Source: Calcarisporiella thermophila CBS 279.70
Taxonomy: Eukaryota; Calcarisporiellomycota
Assembly (NCBI RefSeq): GCF_041956535.1
Contig: NW_027192202.1
Span: forward strand, 521,474 to 585,473
Length of the DNA stretch: 64,000 nt
Direction of reading: 5' to 3'
The notes under the pieces were generated by a model that saw only the letters and a program-made list of their open reading frames with translations, made no database searches and was not told the DNA's origin. Below, one piece after another: positions 50,025-62,341 of the stretch (within the stretch, counting starts at the first letter, position 1; every line of letters starts with the position of its first letter). A program made the translations under genes and the position numbers.

Positions 50025-52949
50025 ATGAGTTCTCTTGGAAATACCTCTTCAGATTCTGACAGCGAGAATTTCTATGATGCCAGTGAGGTGCCTATCTCAT
50101 CTACTCCTCTACCCCCCTCTTCTCCACCAATCGTTGTCGAATCTATTGAGACTGGCATTCCGGAATTAAAGATTACTGACGTGGACTTGGGTGAGGAACG
50201 CGATCTTCATATCAGTTCCACTTCAACGGGAGATGAAAGAATAGAAAACTCTGAGGGTTAGTTTTTTCTTTATTCGTGTTAAATAGCGAAGAGAAAGGCG
50301 GAAAGCATAATCGGTCTCCAAGGAAAACACTTTTGTTAAAATTGACTCTATGACTTAGATTCCTCTCCGAAATGGTTCAGCTATCGATGGCAACGAAACA
50401 AGAATAAATCCCTGCGTATGGCCACTACTGTTACGCCTTCGATATCACATTCCGAGCTACCCTCATCTTCACGAGAGAAATTACATTCTTTTTCGGCATC
50501 AGTCTCACGCAAAGATGAAAATGGTAATGCGGAATTATCTGCACACGAGAGGCCACTAAGAAGAATTGCCTCGCAGCCAGAAGTGAAAGCTGAAACCAAC
50601 CTGACCGAAAGTCGATTTGAGAGTGAAGCAAGCATATCGAGTGAAAATTTCGAGGAGCCGGAAGCAGGTGGAGAGAGACCAAAAATGGGGAAGAAAAAGT
50701 AGACTATTACAATAGATACATTGTTTTTCAGTGCACTTTTGTGACTATACGTTCTTTATATATTTGAATAGGCGTTCGCTTTCATTCTTCAGTCGAATGA
50801 AGCCTCTGTTCTTCAGATCTAAAGACGAGAAGAAAGATGACGAGGGGGAAGGAGGGAAAAGGGGGAGGCATGAACCAAGATTGAATGCATCGGAAGTAAG
50901 CTCATCAATACTGCCTAGTGAGATTCGAGGAGATGATTTACGAGCACGATATATTAAGGTGAATTGTTTGTCTTTTTTTTCTTCAAGCTAATGAAGGCTA
51001 ACCCGTCATATTTTATGTTTCCAAAAGGTAAAAACCAAAAACAAACGAAACAAGCACTTCAACAGACTTTTCCTTGCCCAAGAGTTATTTCTTCCTCCGC
51101 AAAGAATTCGCACACGATCACAGTCTGTGGGTGAGACGGCTCCAAATCAAAAATCATCATCCTCAAAAAAATCCACCCAATCTATGCCAGGGGGCGCAAT
51201 ATGGGCACTACGTTTTAACAAAGACGGGAAATATCTTGCGGTTGGAGGACAGGACCGTGTGGTTCGAATATGGAGAGTTCTGATGGAAAACGATCCAGTA
51301 AACACTGCAAGAAGCAAAGCTCCCATTTTCTTAGATGAGCCAATTCGAGAGTACAGGGGACATACTGCAGATATATTGGACCTGAATTGGTCACGGAATA
51401 ATTTTTTGTTATCGAGCTCCATGGATAAAACGGTACGATTGTGGCATATTTCCCGGCCCGATTGTTTAGTTTGTTTTCAGCACTTAGATTTTGTTACTTC
51501 GGTAGCATTTCATCCAAAGGTAATTAACTGATTGAACGAGGCAATAGGCCCATATTATCGATCTATTTCCTTCTATTTCAGGATGATCGCTTTTTCTTGT
51601 CCGGCTCACTTGACTGCAAATTACGTCTGTGGAATATACCCGAAAAGAAGGTCGCGTTCTGGAATGAGCTTCCCGAAGGCAATTTTGTGACCGCAGTTGG
51701 CTTTACTCTTGATGGCCGCCTCGCTGTGGCCGGCTCCTACCTTGGCCTGTGCCTTTTTTATGAAACAGAAGGCCTTAAATATCACACCCAGATTTCAGTG
51801 AGCGGAGATAGGCGCCGTCTTGGTAAAGGTAAAAAAATCACCGGTATTGAGGCGATGCCCAGAATGAAGGCAGGCGAGGAGAAATTACTGATTACCAGTA
51901 ATGACTCGAGGATTCGACTCTATAATGTACGAGATAAGAGCCTGGAATACAAATACAAGGGGCTAGAAAACTCAAGCAGCCAAATTCGAGCTTCCTTTAG
52001 CGATGATGGGCGACACGTTATCTGCGGATCTGAAGACAGATATGTACACGTGTGGGAGGCCGAGCAAGCAATATATTCCGGCAATGGTGAAGGGAGCTGG
52101 GATGCAATGAGTGTGGTTGATAGTTTGGCAGAGTCTATGGATGCATCATCGGTGGCGGACAGTCGCGAAGAAAATGGTGGGGGCGCCTCGTCTATTGGTA
52201 GCGGATGGCTGAAAAAGGGAGTTCCAGGGAGTGAAAGTTTCGAAACCGGAGGGCCTACTGTTACATGTGCTGTATTCGCTCCCGCGAGAACCCGTCTCCA
52301 TCTAGCACGAATGGGAGATCCTGTTTTCACCTACACGATCCCCCCTCCCACCTCCCCTGCCTCTGCTATGTGGGATGCCGCGAGCGTCTCAAGTAGTCTA
52401 AACGGATTAGGAGGAGGTACCAACTTCACGTTTCCAGATGGAAATATTATTGTCACCGCAGATAATCTGGGTGTAATACGTGTGTATCGTAATGACTGCG
52501 GGATTTATCCATCTCGCCCATCTGTTGACAACAGTGATACTGTCAGTGTAAGAAGCAGTCGGAGCAGGAGGAGCTTGTTTTGGCTGAAGAATTCAAGCTC
52601 TATGAGTGTCACATCGAATACGAGCACACCAAACGGAAGTGGTATGATTGGGCGGCGCCCTCGTTCGGAAAAATCAGCTGTGACTACGTCGACAACAGGG
52701 ACGTGGAAAGATGAGAGAAGAAAAGGTGACGTTTATGTGGACGAGGTTGGCGAGCTGAAAGGAGAGGGCGGCGTGGAGAAGAGCCTGTGTTTGAAATGCC
52801 CTTCGTGCGGAGGAACCAGATTTGAGTCGGTACTTCCGGTGGACTCGGAAGAGGAAGGCGGGGACCGCGACAAAATATCGGTTGGAGAGAGAAGGAGGCA
52901 GTTCATGTTGGTGTGCATGGCATGCCAACGACCTGTACAGAAGTCTTAA
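50025..52949 (+). CDS. WDR44/DGR2-type WD40 protein with C-terminal Cys pairs
   Basis: Five exons (50025-50256, 50359-50698, 50772-50958, 51028-51519, 51582-52949) give 872 residues. A Ser- and Glu-rich disordered N-terminus leads to KNKRNKHFNRLFLAQELF and then WD repeats: AIWALRFNKDGKYLAVGGQDRVVRIW, YRGHTADILDLNWSRNNFLLSSSMDKTVRLWH, TSVAFHP, LSGSLDCKLRLWNI, TAVGFTLDGRLAVAGSYLG, SEDRYVHVWEAE. Animal WDR44 binds Rab11 and yeast DGR2 is related, so a membrane-traffic role is inferred. After the propeller lie CLKCPSC and CMAC (52788-52926), a possible zinc ribbon. Confidence 0.9.
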
Positions 52950-53696
52950 TCATTTTTTAATCTAACCTCCCTTTCTATTAATTTTATTTAGTTTTTTATT
53001 TAGTTCTCTCTTTGCTGAGCACTTATTGTTCTTTTTTGGTTTCCTGCTGGACTGAGTTATCTTTTGGTTATTTGCTAATTAAATTTCTTCTATATACATG
53101 TTGTTCAATCATATTCATAATATTACGCATTTATATTATTTTCCTCCTATATATGCTTGGATCATCCTTGTTGTTCTGGCCCCCGGCTTCTTCTAAGCAT
53201 TTTTTTAAATAGTACATTTGTTTAACCCGATCGATCTAATGGAACTATTTTACTTGAAACATCAACCTATTCGATTCTTTAATTTCCAATGATGCCCGCA
53301 ATTTCAGTCAATTATTTTTTTTTCCACGTCGGCCTGCTGGCATCCACGATTATATCGTCCAATACTACCAGTCAGACATACGATAGAGAGGTTCCGTTAT
53401 CATGACATACATCCAAAGCTTTCTTTATAGATTCTATGTTGAGATGGAATTAGGGGGACATACACTAATATATATATTTGAAAGTGTTTGGAAGATTCCG
53501 TGCTATTCTTTCGTCAAATAAAAGAATTTAAGAAAAAGAGAGAGAAAATAATAACAATTTACAAGATTGTAGTTATAAAAATAAAAAGAATTGAGGAAAG
53601 AGTTCAATATCATCAGAAGATCATAAGACATAAATTATCCATATAAAAGAATATTTAAAAAGGGGGAAAATATATAAAGGCAACAACAGATTTGCG
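52950..53696. other. Tail-to-tail spacer WDR44-like / RAD6
   Basis: T-rich then A-rich 3' regions (747 bases); no gene recognised. Confidence 0.5.
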
Positions 53697-54243
53697 CTAC
53701 TCCCACGAGCTCTCCACCGTCTCCCGCACGCGCCTATTGTATTCTCTCCTATTCTCTCTGAAGAGTGTTGCAGCTTCCGCGTTCGCAGGACTATTTGGAT
53801 TTGGGTCATGCAGGAGACTTTGAATACTCGTCAAAATGGCAGCCACATCATAGGTTGGTGACCACCGATTCTGAAGGATGTCAAGGCACAATTCGCCGTT
53901 GGCATACACATTCGGGTGAAACATCTTGGATACAAACTTCACCTGCGGAGGCCGATTAGGATAGGTTTCATCGAATTGGAGTACTAGCTTGAAAGTACCG
54001 TCCTCGAATGGTGTATCCGCTAGAGATTAAAGATGATCAGTGATATACCATTAAAATGATTCGTAAGATTATTAAAGATGCTTGATTTTTCATATATTAA
54101 ATATATCCTATACCTGGTCCAAAAATAACTGCATTCCAGACCATGATGTTATCTGGACATGGAGCACCAGAAACACCAGCCGGAGGATCATTCTGTAAGC
54201 GCTTAAAGTCACGCATTAAACGGCGCCGCGTTGGTGTAGACAT
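53697..54243 (-). CDS. RAD6: Ubiquitin-conjugating enzyme E2, RAD6 type
   Basis: E2 that ubiquitinates histone H2B (with Bre1) and PCNA (with Rad18). Two exons (54243-54114 and 54019-53697) give 150 residues. [28 protein letters not shown] at the start, [25 protein letters not shown] around the catalytic Cys (about 88), and [20 protein letters not shown] are RAD6/UBE2A features. The long acidic tail of S. cerevisiae Rad6 is absent, as in S. pombe and animals. Confidence 0.97.
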
Positions 54244-54469
54244 TTTTATCTTTACGTGAGCAGTGCTGAGATCTATTTGTTCTTAGAGAAGTCCTTTTAG
54301 GTAAAAAAAATTGAAATCGTTTTTGCAACATCACTATTGTAGCATAAGCCACTGTGACTGTTTAATATTGAACGTCAGCGTTTGTTTATTGTTGGTAAAG
54401 TTGAGAAGAGTGTAAAATAGGGTAGCTTTTTCCTTCTACAAAAACTCTCCCTTCTTTCCTATTTCTCAA

Positions 54470-56307
54470 ATGGTAAGTGCTCGATGTTATTTGGAAGTGA
54501 CAAATTTGCTCCATCATCGTCATGTTCTCTCGAGTCTTCGTGTCATGGAAAAATTAATTCATTTGCTTTCTGATGTCTAGGTAACGCACATACTTTTCGA
54601 GACCGCATCTGGCTACGCTCTCTTCGAGCGACTTCAATCAGAAGTCATTGGCTCTAAGATCGAGGAGGTACAACAGACTGTACTCGACTTGGCCAAATTC
54701 GGCAAAATGATCAAGTTGAAGTCTTTTGCTCCTTTTAAGAACGCCGCTCATGCACTGGAAAATGCGAATGATGTATCAGAAGGTAATGTGTGACAATGAA
54801 ATTCCATTTAGGTGACAGAACAAATATTAATAAGTTGTTCATACTACGCCTTTTATTTTAGGCGTTGTCAACCCCCACCTCAAATCTTTCCTTGAAATGA
54901 ATCTCCCGAAATCAGGCAAAAAATCCACCACTGTCCTTGGTGTATGTGAAAAGAATTTGGCTGGTACTATCAAGGCCGAATGTGGCATCGAGTGCGACGC
55001 GAGCGAGGTTGTCCTTGATCTTGTGCGTGGCCTCCGCCTACACGCTGACAAGCTTCTCCGCCAGTTCAAGGAGGGAGACTTAGAAAAGGCCCAGCTTGGT
55101 CTCGGACACAGCTATTCGCGTGCCAAAGTCAAGTTTAACGTGAACCGTGCAGATAACATGATCATCCAGGCGATCTCGCTCTTAGATCAATTGGATAAAG
55201 ACATCAATACGTTCTCAATGCGTGTTAGGTAAATTGGAAGCAGCAAATGATCCATTTGTAGCAGCTTCAGCTAATACTTTTGTTATCGCTTTAGGGAATG
55301 GTATTCATGGCACTTCCCTGAACTTTCCAAGATTGTCAACGACAACTATCTCTTCGCCAAACTCGCCAAATTTATCAAGAATAAGAGCAACCTCACGGAA
55401 GAACAGCTTGAAGGCCTTGAGGAAATCGTTAGCGACGAAGCGAAAGCGAAACAAATTCTTGATGCTGCTCGCGCATCAATGGGTACTGATATCTCGGACG
55501 TTGATATGGTGAACATCGAGATGTTCGCCGATCGCGTCATAAGTCTTGCGGATTACCGCAAACAGTTGCATGATTACCTTGTTAGCAAGATGAGCAATGT
55601 GGCCCCGAACCTTGCCGCACTTATCGGTGAGATGGTCGGTGCACGCCTAATCTCACACGCTGGCTCCCTCACAAATCTGAGCAAATATCCGGCATCTACT
55701 GTGCAAATTCTGGGTGCTGAGAAGGCTCTCTTCCGCGCTTTGAAGACCAAGGGCAACACACCCAAGTATGGTCTACTTTACCACTCGTCATTCATTGGTC
55801 GCGCCGGCACGAAGAATAAGGGCCGCATCTCGCGTTTCCTCGCGAATAAGTGCTCAATTGCATCCCGCATCGACTGTTTTGCCGAGCGGCCAACGACCAA
55901 GTTTGGTGATGCTCTCCGAAAACAAGTTGAAGAACGACTTGCCTTTTATGAGGAAGGTGCCACCCCTACTAAGAATGCGGATGTGATGAAGGCCGTAATA
56001 GATGCCTTGAAGGAAGAGGAGGGCGAAGAAGAGGTTGAGAGCATGGAGGTTGACACGCCAAAGAAACGAAAGGCTGAGGACGACGAAGCTGCAGAAGAGA
56101 AGGAGAAGGAGGAGAAGGAAAGCAAAAAGAAGAAGAAGGTAAGCAATAATTGCAATCTGCCATTTATAACCTGTACCGATAACGATCATTTCATAGGAGA
56201 AGAAAGAGAAGAAGCATAAAGATGACAGCGAAACACCCAAGAAAGAAAAGAAGAAAGAAAAGGAAGGAAAGACACCCAAGAGTGACAAGAAGAAGAAGAA
56301 ACATTAA
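54470..56307 (+). CDS. NOP56: Nucleolar protein NOP56 (box C/D snoRNP core)
   Basis: Core protein of box C/D snoRNPs directing rRNA 2'-O-methylation. Exons 54470-54472, 54581-54782, 54862-55228, 55295-56138 and 56197-56307 give 508 residues. The first coding exon is only the ATG, spliced directly to GTA (Val). [16 protein letters not shown] is the NOP5 N-terminal domain. [36 protein letters not shown] and [25 protein letters not shown] (Nop domain) fit NOP56 rather than NOP58. A Lys/Glu-rich tail (KKEKKHKDD...) ends the protein. Confidence 0.96.
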
Positions 56308-56604
56308 GAGGCAAATAGATTATTCTACTTTTTTAAAGACGGACACTTTCACCTTGGCACTGATGATAGAGCAATCTATGCTATGCTCTCGTTTTTTTTT
56401 TTAATACTTGAATGGAGAGATGACGACGGCTTTTTTTTTCACTTCATTGTGTTTGCTTATTCTTTTTTTTTTTTTTTGTTCATTTGTAACCTTTAGTTTT
56501 TTTTAAAAAAAATATACTTAAGATATAAAAATACTTATTTTTCTTATACAAATTGCAATATATAGAGAGAATAAGTCAAGGATAAAATTAACTTAACGGG
56601 TGTT
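56308..56604. other. Tail-to-tail spacer NOP56 / BAR
   Basis: AT-rich with long T runs; 3' ends of both transcripts. Confidence 0.45.
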
Positions 56605-57791
56605 TCACTCATCCCGGCTATGTCTGTAGAGAGCCTCCTGTGTAACTTGTATCTCGTCCAAATCTGGTACCAAACCGGCAAGCAATTCACTTGCCTCCTT
56701 GAAATAAGTCAGCTGCGCAGCAACAAAGTCGCCTAGATTCCGTAGAGGTTCAGGCGATTCAAGCGCTGCTCTCATGAGCGCGGTAGCCTCCTCCACTGCT
56801 ATAACGAACTGGTCCTCCGCTTGCTCAATTTCAAATTGTGCAACCTCAACTCTCTCGGGGCGTACATTGCGGTGCTTCGCGCGGACTGCATCCAGGTTAA
56901 GTCTTTGACTAAGCACTCGACGACGAGCCTTCATAGCGTTGGCAATTTGAGTGTTGAGAGTAGTGTTAAAGGGCTGGACAAATTTGGCTGTAATCTGGAA
57001 AAGAAAGGTGAGAAATTACAAGCACAAGAGAGAAATGGATTATGACCTTAATTTTACCTCCTCATCCATCCTAAGCCGTGCAGCCCCAATTTTTTCCTGG
57101 ACCGCCGCACACTTAAACAATGCAGCCCCGAGCGGCTCTTCTACTCCGATCTGCTCTGCGCCTTGAGTACATGAACGCGCGATCGCATGCGATAATGTCT
57201 TAGGGCCATGTCTCTCCGATGGAATCTCATTTGCATGTGCACCCTCATATTCGGCGCGTTCCGCAGGAGACATTGTTAACAGCTGGAGTCGCTCACCCAC
57301 GGAGTGCGACATCTCAACTAATGACTCCTGGAGCTGAGAAGGATAGTCGTAGCTTTGAGAAGTAAAAGTACGCGTCACTCGGAGAAGATTTTGGTGGACA
57401 TTGCGAAGGGCATCAAAGCGCTAAATTTGGAAAGTTAGCAGAGAGCCGTAGAAAAAGCATTAAAATAAGAAAATTACCCTTTCAAGCTCTCTATACTCAA
57501 GGGGTAGCTCGGTTACTTCTTCAGCTGTTCCCATCTTTTCTTGAGCGAACTAATAAAAGGAGAATATCTCTAAGTACAACCAGGCACAACGCGAGAGAAA
57601 TTCCAGCTCTATACCTGACGAACTTGTCCAAAACCGCGTTCAATCCGCTGTGCAAGTGGATTTAGTTTTTGGCCGAAATTTGCTAGTTGGTCCATAGTCG
57701 ACTGAATAAATTGATTGGGTGTAACGGGATCCGTCTGTCTGCGACGAGGTGTATTTACATTCGGGCCTATATGCTCTGCTGGATCTGCCAT
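56605..57791 (-). CDS. BAR-domain protein (Gvp36-like)
   Basis: Four exons (57791-57615, 57549-57478, 57420-57058, 56994-56605) give 333 residues. It starts MADPAEHIGPNVNTPRRRQTDPVTPNQFIQS and contains a long helical region with conserved LPLEYRELERRFDALRNVHQNLLRVT, as in fungal BAR/GVP36 proteins of Golgi and endosomal vesicles, then KFVQPFNTTLNTQIANAMKARRRVLSQRLNLDAVR. BAR proteins curve membranes; traffic at Golgi or endosome is inferred. Confidence 0.88.
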
Positions 57792-58430
57792 ATCGCTATG
57801 ATTTAATTCGTTATTCAGCTAAATCTCGATTAATAGAAGATCTAATTGGATGAAAAGACAAAAAGGTTTACACGGAAGATTACTTAAGTTGAATACGCAA
57901 GATTCGGATACAATAGACCTAAGCCGTTAACTAGATGTGGTCGGGGATTATTTGCGGAAGGCATAAATCACGGGGCACCAGACAACAACTAACACGGTTG
58001 TAAATTTGATTGATCAAAATAAATAATAAATGCCATAATGGAGATTCCTTCAAAGTCAAGGTTGGGCCCTTAATCATGCTAATATTTGAAGATTGCACTC
58101 AGCAGGAGCTCTGTTCTTCACGATCTGGGCATTTTCGAGCGTTTCAAACAGAATTTTAATAAATTGATTATAGATATGCTGGGGAATTTAACTATGTTTA
58201 AGAATCTTATGAAACATTAGAGATGCAGGCACCTAAGTACTCTTGTGTTGTATATTGCACAGCCGAGCCGAAGCATGGCCGGCTACATGTATCGGAAATA
58301 GCGGCTTATTAGAGCTACATAATATGCCTTCAGAATCAACAAACAAAGAGGATAGCCATTCTCCGTGAGAAAAATGACTTTATAAAGTTCAATATCGAAA
58401 TGTATGGATATACTTTTTAAATGCGAGTAT
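57792..58430. other. Intergenic, BAR promoter and DnaJ 3' end
   Basis: 639 AT-rich bases. No reliable ORF; the minus-strand frames at 58283-58540 are shadows of the DnaJ tail. Confidence 0.5.
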
Positions 58431-59670
58431 TTAACGAGATCCTTGTCCTCTAGTGCGATACAGATCATTACGTGTAGGCCGATTCTGGCGAGAGGAAGAA
58501 TGACTTGATGATGAAGATGAGGATTCCTGAAGAATCCCATTCACAGTAGTCCGCTTCGACCCATCAGGTCCTTCTTCAATCACAGTCGTGTTGCCGTATT
58601 CATCAGTCATAGTAGTTACTGTAGTACGCTGTCCATTAATGATACGTGTCATCTTACTTGTAGAGGTGTAACCACCGCCATTTCCAAACCGCATTTGTCT
58701 GGAAGTTGAAGAAGAGCTTGAGGAACCTGGGAAATTCGAAGAGGCAAGCAACTGTTGCTGTTGCTGCTGGTATTGCTGATTGTGTGGGAGTCCACGACCG
58801 CTAGGGAAATATTGTTGCTGCATAAGAGACGGGCGACCGCCGAAAAATGAACGTTCAAAGAAAGGGTCGTTGAAAAATGGGTCATTAAAAAATGGGTCAT
58901 TAAAGAAGGGATCATGCGAAAACATAGAACGAGAAGGAAATGCTCCCATTCCTTGCATATGGCCAAATGGAGAGCGATCGAAGAAGGAACCAAACGACCA
59001 AAAATCTTGGCCAAACACTTGCTTGAATAATTCTTCAGGAGATTGAAACTACACCAAGGAGTAGTGAGTAACCATTAATAGTTCGAAATGTTTATCGCAT
59101 ATTCTCACCTCAAAAAAGAATGGCATATGTTCATGCCTTGGCTGACGACTTTGATAGTTAGCGGTGGAAGAAGAAGAATGTTCCTCAGTTAATTCATCGC
59201 CATAAATATCATAAAGTTGGCGTTTTTCTGGATCCGATAGAACTTCATACGCATGACTATTATTCATTTGAAAAATCAAAGTAAGATCAAGTTAGAATAC
59301 GAATCTAAGAGTATAATTTAAGACTATGTTATCGCGCTTACCTTATTTCCTTGAACTGTATGATTAAATAAATTTTGGTAAAATCATGTGAGTTTTAATC
59401 AATCATAATTGCTCCATAAATTTTGATTCTTTAGATAATTGTACACTATTACCTTTTCGGCTGCTTCAGGTTCTTTGTTCTTGTCAGGGTGCCATCGGAG
59501 CGCTTGACGTCTGTATGCCTTCCGAATGTCCTAAAAAATTACACCCGAGATTAAGTTGATTACCAAAAATAAGCCAAAAAGAATAAAATATGGAAGAATG
59601 GGCCACTATTTACCTCAGTAGATGCATTGATATCTAACCCTAGTACCTCGTAAAAGCTATACGAGACCAT
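58431..59670 (-). CDS. DnaJ (Hsp40) protein, DNAJB6-like
   Basis: Type-II J-protein. Five exons (59670-59614, 59530-59453, 59355-59342, 59256-59109, 59048-58431) give 304 residues. The N-terminal J domain MVSYSFYEVLGLDINASTE, DIRKAYRRQALRWHPDKN contains the HPD triad, and SHAYEVLSDPEKRQLYDIYG closes it. A 14-nt microexon codes FKEI. The middle is Phe/Gly/Ser-rich with a fourfold (N/H)DPFF repeat and a poly-Gln run. It ends GQGSR. The family suppresses aggregation by Hsp70 recruitment. Confidence 0.92.
58855..58914 (-). repeat. 15-nt tandem repeat coding NDPFF
   Basis: Four adjacent, nearly identical 15-base units (AATGGGTCATTAAAA type on plus) giving HDPFFNDPFFNDPFFNDPFF in the DnaJ protein. 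Confidence 0.85.
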
Positions 59671-60436
59671 TTTTTGCGATTAAACCATACTATCTTTAAA
59701 AAATATAATTAAGAATTTCAAAGAAAATTGTAGGTTAATAACCAAAGCAGTCATGTAAACGTCACAACCTGAAGACTAAGACTATTCCACTATCTTGGTT
59801 AAAATATCAACCCACCTTTAGTTCTTAATCTACAACCTTAATAAGAAGTTTGGATTCGTCAATCAGCTCGACATGGTCATAAGATAGGTTTATAAAACGT
59901 CCTATCCTTGTCAATAATTATAATTAGTATGAAAGTTTCTTCGATTGTACTCACGCGCAAGAAGCTTTGTAAACTACCACCAGCTTCGCATCCTATAGTC
60001 CCATGACCCAAACCATTTAGCCGCTGCGTTTTATTTTTCATCAGGATGGTTTACCAATAATACATGGTCATCTTTCTGATATTTCGAGTTTGTTTTTTCA
60101 ATATCAACTTGGTGGTATATCACTTGTGCTGTTTTCTAAAGTCTCACACCGAATTTCTATAAAAGAACCCCTTATTCTCCCTAGACTTTTATTCACAATA
60201 GTGCGAAATCAATACTGGTATATATGTATGCAACCCAAAATATCATCTTAATTGAGAGATCGATTTACAATTTCGGGTTGAATATCCTCGATTTCAAATG
60301 CAGTAAGATGACCGAGAGCTTTTCCGAGGAATAATTTTCCTACAAAATAGAGACTTATTATTTGGCGGCAAAAATTGAAGCCCATAAAAAGGAGAGAGAT
60401 ACCGCCTTATCTTATTATTATTCGAAATATCACGGA
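59671..60436. other. Divergent spacer DnaJ / lipase
   Basis: 766 bases of AT-rich promoter sequence. An open frame extends upstream of the lipase ATG at 60437, but conservation with the yeast Tgl1 N-terminus starts at that ATG. Confidence 0.5.
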
Positions 60437-62341
60437 ATGGCAATCCCCTTCTTCGACAGGCTCACTTTTAGAGACTACCAGGTATTATTTGTATCCTCCT
60501 TGTTTTTATCGCATGCACTAATCCCTGTGCATACAGTCACTTGTAGCAGCCTCATTTTTCCTATTACTCGAAGGTATACTTCGAGTCATCGTGACGCTTC
60601 TCCCTCAGTTCATTATCCAGTTTTTTGACAGCATTCTCAAGAGGTTGATTTCATACCAATCCAAAATGCTTTTATTTTGATATTGCTCATGCTGGTTGGC
60701 ACAATAGTCTGTTTCCATGGCTGTTCCGCCCCTATCAAAGTGGGAAGACAAAGAAGTTTGAGGAGATAGGAGATTTCGTAGAGATTGTCAGCTCTTGGTA
60801 TTATATAATGGCATAGAGCAATCTTGATGCTATTTCATTTTGTTATTATGGTATAGGGGATATCCGGTCGAGAGCCACCTAGTCACAACTCGAGACCACT
60901 ATGTCATCAGTCTCTTTCGCGTACAGAGTAAAAGTGGTTCTACGCCCAGAGCTGGGAGACCAGCTGTGCTCATCTTCCATGGGTTTTTCATGAACTGCGA
61001 AGTATGGGTTACACTGCTGAACGAGAAACATAATTTGCCGATCATATTGGCAGATGCAGGGTAAACTACTTTAAGGCGCAATACAAATTAGAGCAAAATA
61101 ACATTAATGAGAGTTTTGTAGTTTCGATGTTTGGGTAGGGAATTTAAGAGGAAACAAGTATGGACTGAAGCACCTCTACAAGAAGCCAAGCTCTCAATCT
61201 TTTTGGGAGTATTCTTTGGATGAGTTAGCTCTTTACGATCTACCTGATACGATCGATGTGAGTTGTAAGTGTTTATTACTACCGGCTAGTTTTGACTAAT
61301 TTTCAACTTTTCAGCATATTTTGAGAGTGACTGGGCAGAAATCTCTTTCGTACATTGGTTTCTCCCAAGGCACTGCCATGGCATTTGCTGCTCTTTCCAT
61401 TAATCCATTACTTAATGAGCAGATTAACCTATTTGTAGCCCTTGCTCCAGCAACGGTAAATACAGATGCGTCTATGTACAGGTGTTACGCGTTGAAATAA
61501 TTGATAGATTTTTGATCAATATTAGACGCCTCCAGGGTTAGATAACTCTTGGATCGATGCTGTCGTGAAGGCTACGCCTAACATCACCTATCTTTTTCTT
61601 GGCCGCAAGCGAGCACTTTCTGCCGCACTTTTCTGGCAGCGTGTTCTGCCGCCACAGCTTTTCATGCGCTTAATCGACGTATCCTGTAACTTCCTGTTTG
61701 GATGGACGGGACGTAACATTAAGCCTGCACAAAAGGTAGTATCATATCAGCATTTATATAGCTTTACCAGTGTGCAAGCGGTGGTTGTAAGTGTGATTCT
61801 TTGGGATTTAAGTATACGTGCCAATGGTAAACCACATATTCTATGTTTAGCACTGGTTTCAGATCATTCGCTGCGGCCGTTTTCAAGTATGTTCTTATGC
61901 GAGTGTTCAATCTTGCCATTCTTATTGACCATGACTCTTTGTTAAGATGTTCGACGACCTGCCATGTCGGCTTCCCTACTACAGAGCGGCAGATGGAAAC
62001 TCTCCACATCGATTTCCTACTAGCCAGGCAAAATAAATACATGCATTAACTTGCTCTTTTATCTTGGCATTAATCATAAGCCATAATTATAGATCCGCAC
62101 TCCGATAGCTATATATTATGGGGACAGTGATAGCCTTGTCAATATCGAAGACCTCCTCAAGAATATCCCAAGGCCTATCAAAATCCAGAAAAAGGCTGGA
62201 TGGGAGCACCTTGACTTTTTATGGGCTGATGGCATAGAAAACGTTTATTATGACGTTTTGGAACTGGTGAAGGGGTTCATTCAAGAAAAAGAATTGCGAG
62301 AAAAGCTCAACCCTGATAACACGCTTGAAAATAATAACTAG
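60437..62341 (+). CDS. Sterol esterase / acid lipase (Tgl1/Yeh1-like) with +1 frame break
   Basis: Membrane-anchored lipase hydrolysing steryl esters and triglycerides. Ten exons (60437-60481, 60537-60643, 60708-60797, 60857-61060, 61122-61258, 61316-61455, 61526-61796, 61851-61886, 61947-62027, 62093-62341). An N-terminal hydrophobic anchor (SLVAASFFLLLEGILRVIVTLLP) precedes GYPVESHLVTTRD. GFSQGT carries the nucleophile Ser. YYGDSDSLV and WEHLDFLWADG carry the Asp and His. The intron after PTSQ starts GC. The summed exons are one base too long. Frame is lost at the T6 run 61200-61205 inside the conserved SQSFWEYSLDELALYD stretch, so either a sequence error or a real lesion. Confidence 0.88.

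Noticed and set aside
54473-54580. snoRNA in the first NOP56 intron
   Set aside because: I found no convincing C box with matching D box and terminal stem.
60362-60436. Upstream extension of the lipase first exon
   Set aside because: Conservation with Tgl1-type N-termini begins at the ATG at 60437, and no upstream ATG in frame is available.
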